Positions 7,628 to 16,835 of a stretch of 64,000 bases of DNA are shown one piece after another. The notes below the pieces were generated by a model that was given only the letters and a program-made list of their open reading frames with translations, was not told the DNA's origin and did no database searches. This DNA is from Spirosoma montaniterrae (lineage in GTDB: Bacteria; Bacteroidota; Bacteroidia; Cytophagales; Spirosomataceae): assembly GCF_001988955.1 (NCBI RefSeq), contig NZ_CP014263.1, positions 4,958,501-5,022,500 of the forward strand, written 5' to 3'. Both the position numbers and the translations under genes were made by a program. The number at the start of each line of letters is the position of its first letter. Within the stretch, counting starts at the first letter, position 1.

Positions 7628-8362
7628 TCTGAAATCGCCCCGAGAAAAGTATTTTTCAATCAGGCAGTACATCAGAATAAAAAAGTAACGGCTCCCCATC
7701 TCCTTGATTTTCAGTTTCGATTCGCCATACTTCCGGTTGGTCCAGCTATTCGGCACTACAGCGTAACTATAGCCCCGTACAATGGCCTTCAAAGGCAACT
7801 CAACCGTTAGATTAAAGTGTGGTGATAAAAAAGGCTTCACGCCTTCGATGGTTTCGCGCTTGTATAACTTGAAAGCGTTGGTGGTATCGTTGTAACTAAT
7901 GCCCATTACAAGCCGCACAATGGCGTTGGCAATGCGGTTGATGAATTTCTTCAGGGGCGGGTAATCAATCACTTTCCCGTCGCGGCCCCACCGCGACCCA
8001 AATACGGCATCGACGTCGGTTTCGCGCATTTTGTTATAAAACCTCACCAAATCTTCGGGGTCGTCCGATAAATCGGCCATGAACACGGCCACACAATCGC
8101 CCGTGAAGCGTTCCAGCCCGTAGCGCACGGCATAGCCGAAACCGTTGGGGCCAGGGTTGGTGAAATAGGTCAGCGTTGGAATTTCGGTAGCTGCCAGTTC
8201 CTGCAGCACGCGCAGGGTGCCATCTTTGGAATTATCGTTGGTTACGCAGATTTCATGCTGAATCCCATGCTTCGCCAGCGTTTGGTATAACGCCCGCAAG
8301 GTAGGTGGCAGCGACTCTTCTTCGTTATATGCCGGAATAACAACGCTTAGTTTCATACGCAA
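7583..8362 (-). CDS. GT2 glycosyltransferase, dolichyl-phosphate mannosyltransferase-like
   Basis: A 259-residue GT-A fold enzyme of glycosyltransferase family 2. The nucleotide-sugar site is near the N-terminus (VVIPAYNEEESLPPT), with VTNDNSKDGT as first aspartate region, FMADLSDDPED as the DxD-like metal site, and a conserved FGSRWGRDG loop. Compared with DPM1/polyprenyl-phosphate glycosyltransferases it lacks the C-terminal membrane anchor, though a hydrophobic patch (YFFILMYCLIEKYF) lies near the end. It probably moves a sugar from a nucleotide donor to a lipid carrier; donor and acceptor cannot be told. It is the last gene of the glycan cluster read leftward, 63 nt after the next GT2 gene. 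Met3 could equally be the start. Confidence 0.85.
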   Translation of the reverse strand: MRMKLSVVIPAYNEEESLPPTLRALYQTLAKHGIQHEICVTNDNSKDGTLRVLQELAATEIPTLTYFTNPGPNGFGYAVRYGLERFTGDCVAVFMADLSDDPEDLVRFYNKMRETDVDAVFGSRWGRDGKVIDYPPLKKFINRIANAIVRLVMGISYNDTTNAFKLYKRETIEGVKPFLSPHFNLTVELPLKAIVRGYSYAVVPNSWTNRKYGESKLKIKEMGSRYFFILMYCLIEKYFSRGDFRKKSATQPAGSAVSR

Positions 8363-8425
8363 TGCGGGTGGAAACCCGCTTTTGACTCTAATTGTAAAAG
8401 AAAGATAGCAGTTTTTGATTTACAT

Positions 8426-9382
8426 TCACTGCCGGTGTGGCATCAGCCGAATCGAACTATATAGTTTTCGCATTGGCTCCGGCAGCAAATAAGTCCAGAC
8501 AACGTCTTTGGCTTTATCCCAGTCGGGTTGGGCCATATACAGATATTTGAGCGCAAGGCCAGCTCGCCGAAAGTAGCTTTGCTTATACTGTCGGGCATCG
8601 AGCATCATTCGGTAATACCGGGCAATGTTTCGGCGTAGCACACGGTCGTACTTATAATCGAGTTCGCGGTTGATGTCGGTATACATCTGGATGCGGTTCC
8701 GCAGAAAAGTCTCGTCGAAGTAATTGTCAGCGTAACTGGCCCCGCCCCGGTTTTTCCGATACACCGACATCACGTCGGGAATATAGCCAATCTTACCCAG
8801 TTTTGCTTTCAGAATCAGGCGCGGAATATCACCACTCGACGATTCGCGGAACCAGGTTGGATACTCGCTGATGTTGTTGCGGTACATGGTGCTCGACGTT
8901 GCCATGAACCAGATTTCATCTTCGCCGATCAGGTCATCGACCGTATAATACGGCTTCATGTCCGGCCCATTGAGCAGGTGCGAAGGCGTACCGTCTTCAT
9001 AGGTAATAACGGCATTATGAAAAACCGTTGAGTAATCCGGGTGAGCATCTAACAGGTCGGCCTGTTTCTGGAGCTTAAGCGAGTCGGTCCAGTAGTCATC
9101 GCCGTCCATCAGGGCGTAGTACTCGCCTTTGGCGCGTTTAAGCGTTTCGAGGAAGTTGATACCGCCGTTTTTGCCCATATTGTGCGGGTGCAGAACGCCA
9201 ATTACCAAACCGGGATGCGCCCGCTCATACTCCTGAATGATTTCACGCGTACCATCCGACGAAAAATCATCACCCACCAAAATCTCTATCGGGAACGTCG
9301 TTTGCTGCGCAAGGGCACTATCAATCGCTTTGCGAATAAACTTAGCCTGATTGTAGGTAATGATTAAAACGCTTACTTTCAT
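8426..9382 (-). CDS. GT2 family glycosyltransferase
   Basis: A 318-residue family 2 glycosyltransferase. The N-terminus (MKVSVLIITYNQAKFIRKAI) is the typical nucleotide-binding start; GDDFSSDGT and the metal-binding ALMDGDDYW follow at about residues 42 and 92. The C-terminal third is basic, Tyr-rich and helical, which suggests peripheral membrane contact. I start it at Met 9382: an ATG ten codons upstream lies in the intergenic repeat and adds no family-like sequence. It probably adds a sugar to a surface glycan. The hairpin repeat 9384-9463 separates it from the upstream oxygenase-like gene. Substrates are not deducible. Confidence 0.88.
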   Translation of the reverse strand: MKVSVLIITYNQAKFIRKAIDSALAQQTTFPIEILVGDDFSSDGTREIIQEYERAHPGLVIGVLHPHNMGKNGGINFLETLKRAKGEYYALMDGDDYWTDSLKLQKQADLLDAHPDYSTVFHNAVITYEDGTPSHLLNGPDMKPYYTVDDLIGEDEIWFMATSSTMYRNNISEYPTWFRESSSGDIPRLILKAKLGKIGYIPDVMSVYRKNRGGASYADNYFDETFLRNRIQMYTDINRELDYKYDRVLRRNIARYYRMMLDARQYKQSYFRRAGLALKYLYMAQPDWDKAKDVVWTYLLPEPMRKLYSSIRLMPHRQ

Positions 9383-9383
9383 T

Positions 9384-9463
9384 GTAAGAGGTTGTAAGTT
9401 GTAAGGTTGCAAGGTGTAAGGTTATGGCGGTACACCCTACCCCTTACAACCCTACAACTTATT
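9384..9463. repeat. Intergenic imperfect inverted repeat of reiterated words
   Basis: The left arm (9384-9424) repeats the word ttgtaag/gtaaggt; the right arm (about 9431-9462) holds the complement cttacaaccctacaactt. Together they can fold into a long imperfect hairpin between two minus-strand genes. It belongs to the class of word-repeat palindromes seen at ten or so spacers here. Confidence 0.7.
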
Positions 9464-10290
9464 TATGCGGTTACTTCTTTCGCCTGCACAATCTGCTCTT
9501 TCCAGCCCTGCGGCTCTTTATAGTCGGCGGGCGTTCCCCAGGGGTTATAAAACGGCAAAATTGCCACCCACCGACCGGCGGGGTCGTCCCAGCTAAAACG
9601 GTCGGCAAAGCTTGACGGGCTAACCCAGTGGGGCAGATCGTACCGGAACAGAATCATGTCGCCCATGTCCTGATAACCTTCTGTTTCAACGATATGGTCA
9701 TTAATGACATAGCCCGTGCCGCCCGAATGGTAGTCCTGACCATATTGATTGAGAGCCAGAATCGTGCCTACTTTCTGCGGGTTCAGCGGGTGCCAGTGCC
9801 GTCCGAAGAAGCTGCCACCCAGCGGGTAATGCGTTACCTGCGGATGAAAATAGGGTTCACCCTTCCGAACGCCGTATGGCTCATTATTGCCCGTCAGTGA
9901 ATTCCAGAATCGGCGCATAGGGTCGAAAACCTGGAGCAGGTTTTGTTGGGCTGGCTGTTCGAGGTCCAGAATGGCATCGAACGTATGGTCATGAAACAAC
10001 TGCGGAGCCTGCTGAATTTTAGCAATGTGCAGTCGTTGTTTATGCTGGTTATTGTCGAACGTATCAGGCCCTTCGGCTAAGGGCGTTTTGGCGGCCCAGG
10101 CGCGGGTCGTCTCAATTACGTTGCGAAGTACGGCTTCGGGAATGCCGGTTTTGATAATCACGATGTTTGGCTCATTGACCAAACGCATCACCTCTTCGGG
10201 CGAAATTTCAGGAACGATCTGTCCGTCTTTAAATTCGGCGTTAACCTTGATGAGATACTTGGCTACTTCCTGCATACGATTATGTGGCAA
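9463..10290 (-). CDS. Possible Fe(II)/2-oxoglutarate-type oxygenase
   Basis: A 275-residue soluble protein that I assign only tentatively. The centre reads GGSFFGRHWHPLNPQK, then a beta-rich stretch with SGGTGYVI, GDMILFRYDLPHWV and finally DPAGRWVAILPFYNPWG. His-rich first strand, distal His and late Arg resemble the double-stranded beta-helix of 2OG oxygenases and phytanoyl-CoA hydroxylase relatives, but a clean HxD is not seen, so metal binding is unproven. It sits in the glycan cluster between a GT2 gene and a beta-propeller gene, where such enzymes can modify sugars or small metabolites. Met6 (10275) is an alternative start. Another cupin-like role is possible. Confidence 0.6.
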   Translation of the reverse strand: MPHNRMQEVAKYLIKVNAEFKDGQIVPEISPEEVMRLVNEPNIVIIKTGIPEAVLRNVIETTRAWAAKTPLAEGPDTFDNNQHKQRLHIAKIQQAPQLFHDHTFDAILDLEQPAQQNLLQVFDPMRRFWNSLTGNNEPYGVRKGEPYFHPQVTHYPLGGSFFGRHWHPLNPQKVGTILALNQYGQDYHSGGTGYVINDHIVETEGYQDMGDMILFRYDLPHWVSPSSFADRFSWDDPAGRWVAILPFYNPWGTPADYKEPQGWKEQIVQAKEVTA

Positions 10291-10402
10291 TTTGTGGCAA
10301 GTTAGACTCCTGTCCGGGCGAAAGCCACGTTGCGAGGGCTTTCTTACTGAGCGGAAACGTACAAAATTAAGGCATCTGCCCCAGTTAACACGCTGATCTT
10401 AC

Positions 10403-11350
10403 TCAGGGTTTCATCTGATTTGTGGCATAGCCGAAGCCCGACGCCCCGAACCCGTTGCCATTATACAGCATTACCCACTGATTGCGGTGCGGGAAAATGT
10501 GACAATAATCCATCATGAGCGAGTCCCAGCCGTCTGCCGAGCGTTCGATGCCCGCCCGGTCGTCGTGGCGTTCCCAGTTGATGCCGTCTTTCGATTCGGC
10601 ATAACCAATCCGGTAGCTGCGCTGCACGTCGGTGCGGTAATTGATGGCGTTCCGATACGAGAAGTACATTTTGTACAGCTCCCCGTCTTTATACACCGTT
10701 GGCCGGCCAATGGCGTCTGTAAATTCGTCATAACCCACACAAACGTGGCCCGTGCGTTCCCAGCGGATACCGTCCTGCGATTCAGCGTATTTTACGTCGT
10801 AAAATGGTTCGGGATGACCGTTGATGACCTCTATTTTTGTACACGACAAGTACCACATTCGCCACGAGTTACCCTCACGTATCACGCATGGTTGCGCTAC
10901 CCACACCTGATCGTAGATCGAGCGGTCGAGCAGGGGGCCGGTGAACTTGCGCTCGAAGGTTAACCCACCGTCGCGGCTGATAGCCAGGCCAATGCCAAGC
11001 CGATAGCTGGCGGTTTCGCTTTTATTCCAGCCTGTGTAGTACAGCCAGATTTCATCGTCCGAATCGTCGGACTGAACCGGCAAAAACCACGAAGGCATAG
11101 CTCCGGTTTCATCGAACATACCCACGGCTCCTTTCGTCAGGCAGGGTTTATCGTGAACATACAGCACCTTACTAAGATCGTCGGGGTCAAGTTCAACGAA
11201 AGAGGTTGCCGAGGAACTGTTTTCGTCGCGGGTGGCAAAATAGACCCGGAGTTTGTCGTCGAGCGGATACCCAAATGGCACCTGCGCGTGGGTGCGGCTG
11301 AACGCCTGCGAGCCATCGGGTTTATAGATCAGTCCTTGTTTTGTCCACAT
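10403..11350 (-). CDS. Glycosidase-like beta-propeller protein (GH43/GH32/GH130-type fold)
   Basis: A 315-residue protein without signal peptide. It shows repeated blades of the five-bladed propeller type: several copies of the pattern W-x-x-x-G-h-x-Y/A-x-S-x-D-G-I/L-x-W/F-E/R (for example ESQDGIRWERTG, ESKDGINWERHD, SRDGGLTFERKF), alternating with MWYLSCTK, MYFSYR and WLYYTGW strands. Such propellers are common in GH43/GH130-like proteins encoded in surface-polysaccharide loci, where they may trim or phosphorolyse glycosides. Catalytic acids cannot be assigned safely. It lies 6 nt after the GT-C transferase gene and is presumably co-transcribed. Cytosolic location fits intracellular sugar handling. 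Confidence 0.7.
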   Translation of the reverse strand: MWTKQGLIYKPDGSQAFSRTHAQVPFGYPLDDKLRVYFATRDENSSSATSFVELDPDDLSKVLYVHDKPCLTKGAVGMFDETGAMPSWFLPVQSDDSDDEIWLYYTGWNKSETASYRLGIGLAISRDGGLTFERKFTGPLLDRSIYDQVWVAQPCVIREGNSWRMWYLSCTKIEVINGHPEPFYDVKYAESQDGIRWERTGHVCVGYDEFTDAIGRPTVYKDGELYKMYFSYRNAINYRTDVQRSYRIGYAESKDGINWERHDDRAGIERSADGWDSLMMDYCHIFPHRNQWVMLYNGNGFGASGFGYATNQMKP

Positions 11351-11356
11351 AGGATG

Positions 11357-13039
11357 TTATAGCTGGTTGCGGTCTTGAGATAATGGTGATTTTGCCCGGT
11401 CGTTCCGCACAAAAATGCGTGTGTCGTGCACCATGCCAACGTATTGATACTGAGACTTTATAAGCTCCTGAAGTGGTTTTACCAGTTCATGTCCCTGCGT
11501 AGCGCGGTCGGTCATCCAGAGGTTGTTTTTTCCTACGGCGTCGACAAAGACGGCTGGTTTTGAGCGCATCATATTGCGAACGTAGCGTTGCTGGTAGGTT
11601 GCCTGTAACGGATGCGCAAACGCGCTGCGAATGGTATGATTTTCGGCTACGCCCTGCGGCATTTGGGTTTGCACGTAATAGTCGCATCGCCAACCCCAAA
11701 CGGCCAGTTTTTCGCCAGGTCTGGCATATTTTGCAATCTCTTTCGACACCGGCGACTGCTGAATGGCCCAACCACCCTGCCATTCGCTGACGTAGGTATT
11801 CATCGGCTGTTTCTGAGCAATGCGCAGGCCCATCTGCACACCAAACACGAGCAGAAAAATTGCCAGCAAACCCAGCGGCCACCAGTGCCGCCGATTTTGT
11901 GGAGTACTTTGCAGCAACACGTCCCATGCCCGTGCCAGCAGCAGCAGCAGTGGCCCTATCAGAAAAAACAGGTAATGCACATACTCCGAACCTGTGCGCG
12001 TAATCGAGAAAATCGTTGCAAGTACGAGCAACACAACAAACCCTATTTTCTGCCAGCCTGGGCTAACTACCCGCACCGCCCGACGCCGGGCCATCACAAC
12101 CGCCACCATAACCACAGCCAGTACCAACGTCACAAACCAGCCGAATGCTTCGCCTTTCTGAAAAAAAGCAGGCAAACGCAGCAGGCTAAGCAATTGATTG
12201 GAATCGCTGGCATACTGGAAGTTACCAATGATGTAGAACGTTACAAAATCGTCGTACATGCCATTGAGCCACATAAAGCCAATGAAAAGTGCCGAGAAGG
12301 CAAGCCCCCCCACGGCCAGCGCAGCCAGACGAACAGTTTTTTCGATACTCGTCAGGCCCGACCCTGCCAACACAACCAATCCTGCAAATAGCCCAATCAC
12401 GGCGGCAATTGGTACGCCCTGAAGTTTACCATAAGGAATCATTCCTAACAGAAAACCAATTAGAGCCAGCCGCCAGATGGGCGGGCGCGTTTCGGTAAGC
12501 AATACCGCGTATAGCAGCGTACTCCAGCCCAACAACACAATGGCGACCAACTCGCTGTTGTAGTGGAGAAAATCGCCATTTTGCGTTAGGCCAAGCATAA
12601 ACACCAGCGGTAGCAGAGCCAACCGGGCGGGCGTTTCACCAAACCAGCGTTGCGCGGTCAGAAAAAATAGCCATAAACTGAGCGCAACTAAGGCATAGGC
12701 CGTCAGGTGGGCCGAAATAAAATCGAAGGGTAGACCAACGAACGTAGGCAGGATCAGAAAGTAGCTGTCTAAAGGCCCTCCCGTTGTGCCATCGACCGAC
12801 CGGAAATAAACGGGGTCTTGCCGCAACGTGAGAGCCTGCGCAATCATCTGACTTTCATCAGGATTGACCTCATTGTTGTAGACGATGCTGGGCAATCGGA
12901 GCAGAAACAGCAGACCAAGTGCGGCCACGGCAAATGCCGGACGGCTAAGCCGAAGCTGCACCGTTACCCACCCCAAAAGCCAGCATAAACCGTAAACAAT
13001 CAGCCAGTAAATAAACGGGTTAGAATCGAACCGGAGCAT
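11357..13039 (-). CDS. GT-C fold membrane glycosyltransferase (family 39-like)
   Basis: A 560-residue polytopic membrane protein with about eleven to twelve hydrophobic segments through residue 420, then a soluble C-terminal domain. The first external loop has NNEVNPDES with the Asp-Glu pair typical of ArnT/PMT-like enzymes that use polyprenyl-phosphate sugars at the outer face. The C-terminal domain (GEKLAVWGWRCDYYVQTQMP onward) is like the periplasmic part of other GT39 proteins. The neighbouring DPM-like GT2 could supply a lipid-linked sugar. Gaps are 6 nt to the propeller gene and 16 nt from the epimerase gene, so one transcript is likely. The sugar and acceptor are unknown. Confidence 0.82.
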   Translation of the reverse strand: MLRFDSNPFIYWLIVYGLCWLLGWVTVQLRLSRPAFAVAALGLLFLLRLPSIVYNNEVNPDESQMIAQALTLRQDPVYFRSVDGTTGGPLDSYFLILPTFVGLPFDFISAHLTAYALVALSLWLFFLTAQRWFGETPARLALLPLVFMLGLTQNGDFLHYNSELVAIVLLGWSTLLYAVLLTETRPPIWRLALIGFLLGMIPYGKLQGVPIAAVIGLFAGLVVLAGSGLTSIEKTVRLAALAVGGLAFSALFIGFMWLNGMYDDFVTFYIIGNFQYASDSNQLLSLLRLPAFFQKGEAFGWFVTLVLAVVMVAVVMARRRAVRVVSPGWQKIGFVVLLVLATIFSITRTGSEYVHYLFFLIGPLLLLLARAWDVLLQSTPQNRRHWWPLGLLAIFLLVFGVQMGLRIAQKQPMNTYVSEWQGGWAIQQSPVSKEIAKYARPGEKLAVWGWRCDYYVQTQMPQGVAENHTIRSAFAHPLQATYQQRYVRNMMRSKPAVFVDAVGKNNLWMTDRATQGHELVKPLQELIKSQYQYVGMVHDTRIFVRNDRAKSPLSQDRNQL

Positions 13040-13055
13040 AAGAATACCCGGACGC

Positions 13056-14129
13056 TTATTTAGCTACGGCCAGACGGGCTACCATGCTGTCGTGAATCTG
13101 CACCATCGTCGCCTTCAGATCATACGTCCACCACCAGCCCGGATAGTGGGCCTGGAACTTGCTCAGATCCGAGATGTACCAGATGTGATCCCCACTCCGG
13201 TTGGTCTCACTGTACTGGTAGTTCATCACGTTGCCCGAAATCTCTTCGCACAACCCGATGGCCTCCAGCATCGAGCAGTTGGCATACCGGCCACCACCCG
13301 CATTGTAGACTTCGCCCGCTCGGGGGTTCTGATAGAAATGCCAGAACATATTTACCAGGTCCCAACTGTGGATGTTGTCCCGCACCTGCTTGCCCTTGTA
13401 GCCAAAGATCGTGTATTGGGTGCCGGTGATGGCACACTTCATCAGATAACTCAGAAAGCCGTGCAACTGCGCCCCCGAATGGTTGGGGCCCGTCAGGCAG
13501 CCCCCCCGGAAAACGCCCGTCTTCATGCCAAAGTAGCGGCCATACTCCTGGACCATGATGTCGGCGGCTACTTTGCTGGCCCCGAAGATGGAGTGCTTGG
13601 TATGGTCCAGACTCATGTGTTCATCGATGCCGTGTTCAAAGTAGGCATGGGTCTGCTCGATTTCCCAGCGGGTATCGGTCTCGATGAGGGGCAGGAAGTT
13701 GGGATTGTCACCGTAGACTTTGTTGGTGGAGGTGAAGATGAAGACGGCTTCGGGGCAGTGCAGGCGGGTCATCTCCAGGAGGTTAAGCGTGCCGACGGCA
13801 TTGACGCCAAAGTCGGTGAAGGGTTCGCGGGCGGCCCAGTCGTGGGAGGGCTGGGCCGCGGTGTGGAGGATGAGCTTGATGTCGGTTCCGAACTCCTGGA
13901 AGATGGTCTGGAGCTGGGGCACCTCGCGGATGTCGGCGGTGCGGTGGTGGTAGTTGGGGAAGGCGTCGGCGAGTCGGTTTCGGTTCCAGTCGGTGGAGCC
14001 GTCGGGTCCGAAGAAGTACTGACGCATGTTGTTGTCGATGCCGACGACGAGGTCGAATTTATCGGCGAAAAAGGCGACGGCTTCACTGCCGATGAGGCCC
14101 GCCGAACCCGTAACTAATGCAATATTCAT
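13056..14129 (-). CDS. NAD-dependent epimerase/dehydratase (CDP-paratose epimerase-like, Tyr to Phe at catalytic site)
   Basis: A 357-residue extended SDR enzyme. The NAD-binding GSAGLIGSE motif is at residues 8-16, and it has Asp in VVGIDNN, the [11 protein letters not shown] strand and [11 protein letters not shown]. It most resembles CDP-tyvelose/paratose 2-epimerases and related nucleotide-sugar epimerases. In the active-site helix the codon TTC gives IFGASK where these enzymes usually have YxxxK: the catalytic Tyr seems to be Phe while the Lys is kept. Either chemistry or substrate differs, or the class uses Phe. The 5' half (about 13700-14100) is richer in G+C at third positions than its neighbours, which also creates a long meaningless plus frame. 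First gene of the glycan cluster, 138 nt after crtB. Confidence 0.83.
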   Translation of the reverse strand: MNIALVTGSAGLIGSEAVAFFADKFDLVVGIDNNMRQYFFGPDGSTDWNRNRLADAFPNYHHRTADIREVPQLQTIFQEFGTDIKLILHTAAQPSHDWAAREPFTDFGVNAVGTLNLLEMTRLHCPEAVFIFTSTNKVYGDNPNFLPLIETDTRWEIEQTHAYFEHGIDEHMSLDHTKHSIFGASKVAADIMVQEYGRYFGMKTGVFRGGCLTGPNHSGAQLHGFLSYLMKCAITGTQYTIFGYKGKQVRDNIHSWDLVNMFWHFYQNPRAGEVYNAGGGRYANCSMLEAIGLCEEISGNVMNYQYSETNRSGDHIWYISDLSKFQAHYPGWWWTYDLKATMVQIHDSMVARLAVAK

Positions 14130-14267
14130 AGTGTTTTCAGCGCGTATAGCGGCTTCGTTAACCGAAAAGTACTACTTATGAGGTTGTATTCCAGAACAAA
14201 GTAACGGAAATTTTCGCAGTTGTCGGTGCCGACAGACTACAGACCTGCGTAGTATTTTCGTAAATGG

Positions 14268-15104
14268 TTAAAGCACATTCAGCCTATACTTTAGATAGGT
14301 CTGTGCCAGCAGCGCAAATTTTTGCGGGTTTGGCACCCGGATGCGCTGGCTCTGGATAATGGAAGGCGGCAATTGTTTGATTTTATTGAAGAGCGTCTGA
14401 TAGTACGTATAAGCCAGATATACGCCCATGCGGGCACCGCGAGGCAGGTTCATGATACCGATGTACGCTTCATCGAAATCGCGTTGAATATCTTCTTCGA
14501 TACGTGTTTTGGCATCTGGGCCAAATTCAGAAAAATCGACGCCGGGGAAATAAGTGCGGCCCCGGTCTTCATAATCACTTTTAAGATCACGCAAAAAATT
14601 TACTTTCTGGAAAGCCGCGCCGAGTTTGCGGGCCGGTTCGCGCAGGTGATCGAACTGAGTGCAGTCACCTTCACAAAATACGCGCAGACACATCAGACCC
14701 ACCACTTCTGCCGAACCATAAATATATTCGTTGTAGCCATCATCACTGTATGATTGCTCATACAAATCCATCTCCATGCTATGCAGAAAAGCATCGATAA
14801 GCTCGCGCTCAATCTTGTATTCGCGTACCACCAACTGAAACGATTGTAACACCGGATTCAGGCTAATGCCTTCTTCTATAGCCTGATACGTGTCGTGGCG
14901 GAAACGGGTAAGCAGCGTTTTTTTGTCGAAGTCGTGGAAGGTGTCCACAATTTCGTCGGCATAGCGAACAAACCCATAAATGGCGTAGATGGGCAGGTGA
15001 AATTTGCGGTCGAGGGTTTTGATCCCCAACGTAAACGACGTACTGTAATGCTCCGTGATTAATTTACTGCATTCCAGTGCGGTCTTATTGAACAACGCCA
15101 TCAT
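14268..15104 (-). CDS. crtB: Phytoene synthase
   Basis: Condenses two geranylgeranyl diphosphates to phytoene, the first step of C40 carotenoid synthesis. The 278-residue protein has both Asp-rich Mg2+/diphosphate motifs of the squalene/phytoene synthase family: YADEIVD (Asp50, Asp54) and LRDLKSDYEDRG (Asp173, Asp177), with TYFP after the second. Length is normal. The second Met (MALFNK) could be the start. It lies 48 nt after crtI on the same strand; together they would make a coloured carotenoid, in line with the pigmented colonies of this bacterial group. The upstream ECF sigma gene (16836-17351) may control them. Confidence 0.95.
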   Translation of the reverse strand: MMALFNKTALECSKLITEHYSTSFTLGIKTLDRKFHLPIYAIYGFVRYADEIVDTFHDFDKKTLLTRFRHDTYQAIEEGISLNPVLQSFQLVVREYKIERELIDAFLHSMEMDLYEQSYSDDGYNEYIYGSAEVVGLMCLRVFCEGDCTQFDHLREPARKLGAAFQKVNFLRDLKSDYEDRGRTYFPGVDFSEFGPDAKTRIEEDIQRDFDEAYIGIMNLPRGARMGVYLAYTYYQTLFNKIKQLPPSIIQSQRIRVPNPQKFALLAQTYLKYRLNVL

Positions 15105-15152
15105 AGGGTTTTACGGAGAAAAGAATAGAGGAAAGTGGTAAGATGCAAAAAA

Positions 15153-16625
15153 TTAAGCAAACTCCTTCACCACTTCATCAGCCACAACCAACCCCGAAAT
15201 AAGTGACGGCGGTACACCCGGCCCCGGAACCGTGAGCTGACCCGTGTAGAACAGATTGTTCACTTTTTTGTTTTTCAGAGCCGGTTTCAGCAAAGCTGTT
15301 TGTCTAAGCGTATTTGCCAGTCCATACGCATTACCCCGAAAGGCGTTATAGTCACTCTTGAAGTCGCGGTGGGCGTAACTGCGTTTATACACTACATGGC
15401 TCCGAACGTCTTCACCCACGTAAGCTTCCAGACGCTCCATAATCATATGGTAGTACCGTTCGCGGGTAGTTTCGTCGTCGGCCAGATCGGGTGCGACGGG
15501 GATAAGCAGAAACAGGTTTTCGCAGCCATCGGGGGCTACGCTGGGATCGGTTTTCGACGGAGCCGACGCATAGAACAGCGGCTTGGTAGGCCACTGCGGG
15601 TCTTCGTAGATTTCGTGCGCGTGCTGTTTGAAATCTTCATCGAAAAACAAATTATGGTGTCGCAGCCGGGGAACGCGTTTGTTCACACCCAGATAAAACA
15701 GGAGCGATGAGGGAGCCATAACGCGCTTTTTCCAGTACGCGTCGTCATAATTACGATTTGCCGGGTCAACTAAGGCTGTTTCTACGTGATTATAATCAGC
15801 ACCGGCCACAACCACGTCGGATTCAAAAACACCTTTGTCAGTTACCACACGACGGGCAGTTCCCTCCGTAACGTCGATTTTCTGAACGGTCTGATTGAGC
15901 AGAATCTTAACGCCTTTCTCCTCCGCCAAACTTACCATGCCCTTCACAATCTGATGCATGCCGCCCATTGGATACCACGTACCCATCGCCATTTCGGCAT
16001 AGTTCATCAAACTATACATGGCAGGCGTATTTTCTGGTGTAGCACCCAGGAATAACACCGGAAACTCCACAATTTCGAGCAGACGCGGATGTGTGAAAAA
16101 TTTGCGGGCGTGGGATGCGAACGACTGAAACACGTCTAAGCGCGTGACATCGTACAACAGTTTCAGGCTCAGAAACTCCGTAACCGAACGGCTGGGCTTC
16201 CAGACGAAGTTATTCATGCCCACGTCGTATTTGTACGACGCCTGATTCAGAAAATCGCGCAGCCGTGGGCTGCTGCCGGGTTCAAACTGCTCGAAAAGTT
16301 TTTCCAGATTGCTCAGACCAGCCGGAAGGTCGACGGCCTCGCTGGGGCTGAACACAACCGAGTAGGAAGGGTCGAGCCGAACAAGATCGTAGTAATCAGC
16401 GGGTTTTTTACCGAAGCGGGCAAAGTACGACTCGAATACGTCGGGCATCCAATACCAGCTTGGCCCCATATCGAACGTGAAGCCATTCGCTTCAAACACC
16501 CGTGCCCGACCGCCGGGCATACTATTTTTCTCAAGGATGGTTACGTCGTAACCTTTGGAGGCAAGGCTGGTGGCAGCAGAAAGACCCGCAAAACCAGCCC
16601 CAATCACAAGAACGCGCTTTGGCAT
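15153..16625 (-). CDS. crtI: Phytoene desaturase
   Basis: FAD-dependent CrtI-type desaturase that introduces double bases into phytoene to give lycopene-like products. The dinucleotide-binding motif is at the N-terminus (RVLVIGAGFAGLSAA), followed by the Glu of VTILEKN and GGRA. The C-terminus has the usual FYTGQLTVPGPGVPPSLISG. I start at Met 16625 (MPKRVLV, 490 residues), because an ATG 26 codons upstream adds a stretch without family likeness in front of the beta strand. The gene is followed after 48 nt by crtB. Upstream, 16626-16835 holds a hairpin terminator of the sigma gene, so crtI probably has its own promoter in 16626-16726; none of clear TTG/TAnnTTTG type is visible. Confidence 0.95.
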   Translation of the reverse strand: MPKRVLVIGAGFAGLSAATSLASKGYDVTILEKNSMPGGRARVFEANGFTFDMGPSWYWMPDVFESYFARFGKKPADYYDLVRLDPSYSVVFSPSEAVDLPAGLSNLEKLFEQFEPGSSPRLRDFLNQASYKYDVGMNNFVWKPSRSVTEFLSLKLLYDVTRLDVFQSFASHARKFFTHPRLLEIVEFPVLFLGATPENTPAMYSLMNYAEMAMGTWYPMGGMHQIVKGMVSLAEEKGVKILLNQTVQKIDVTEGTARRVVTDKGVFESDVVVAGADYNHVETALVDPANRNYDDAYWKKRVMAPSSLLFYLGVNKRVPRLRHHNLFFDEDFKQHAHEIYEDPQWPTKPLFYASAPSKTDPSVAPDGCENLFLLIPVAPDLADDETTRERYYHMIMERLEAYVGEDVRSHVVYKRSYAHRDFKSDYNAFRGNAYGLANTLRQTALLKPALKNKKVNNLFYTGQLTVPGPGVPPSLISGLVVADEVVKEFA

Positions 16626-16726
16626 CGGTGGTTTTTGAAATAGGTGACGATCAAAGCTTAGAGCGGTTGTAAACAGCCAATGGCTATGAATTTTAATCGT
16701 CAAACTACTTTTTTAACCACGAAAAG

Positions 16727-16760
16727 TAAAAAAAGTTGGACGGAATCCATCCAACTTTTC
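16727..16760 (-). terminator. Rho-independent terminator after the ECF sigma gene
   Basis: The arms aaaagttgga (16731-16740) and tccaactttt (16750-16759) form a perfect 10-bp stem with a 9-base loop. On the minus strand the stem is followed by a run of T. It ends the sigma transcript before crtI. Confidence 0.8.
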
Positions 16761-16835
16761 TGAACCTTCCTCTTTTTTAACCAAAAACTACTCAATCAAT
16801 ACACCTTAGACGGAGTGTATCGAGAAAAGTATCGC

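Noticed and set aside
13092..14117. A 341-codon plus-strand frame opposite the epimerase gene
   Set aside because: It mirrors the epimerase almost end to end, its product is Val/Gly/Asp-rich without any motif, and the epimerase frame has clear SDR motifs. It stems from high third-position G+C.
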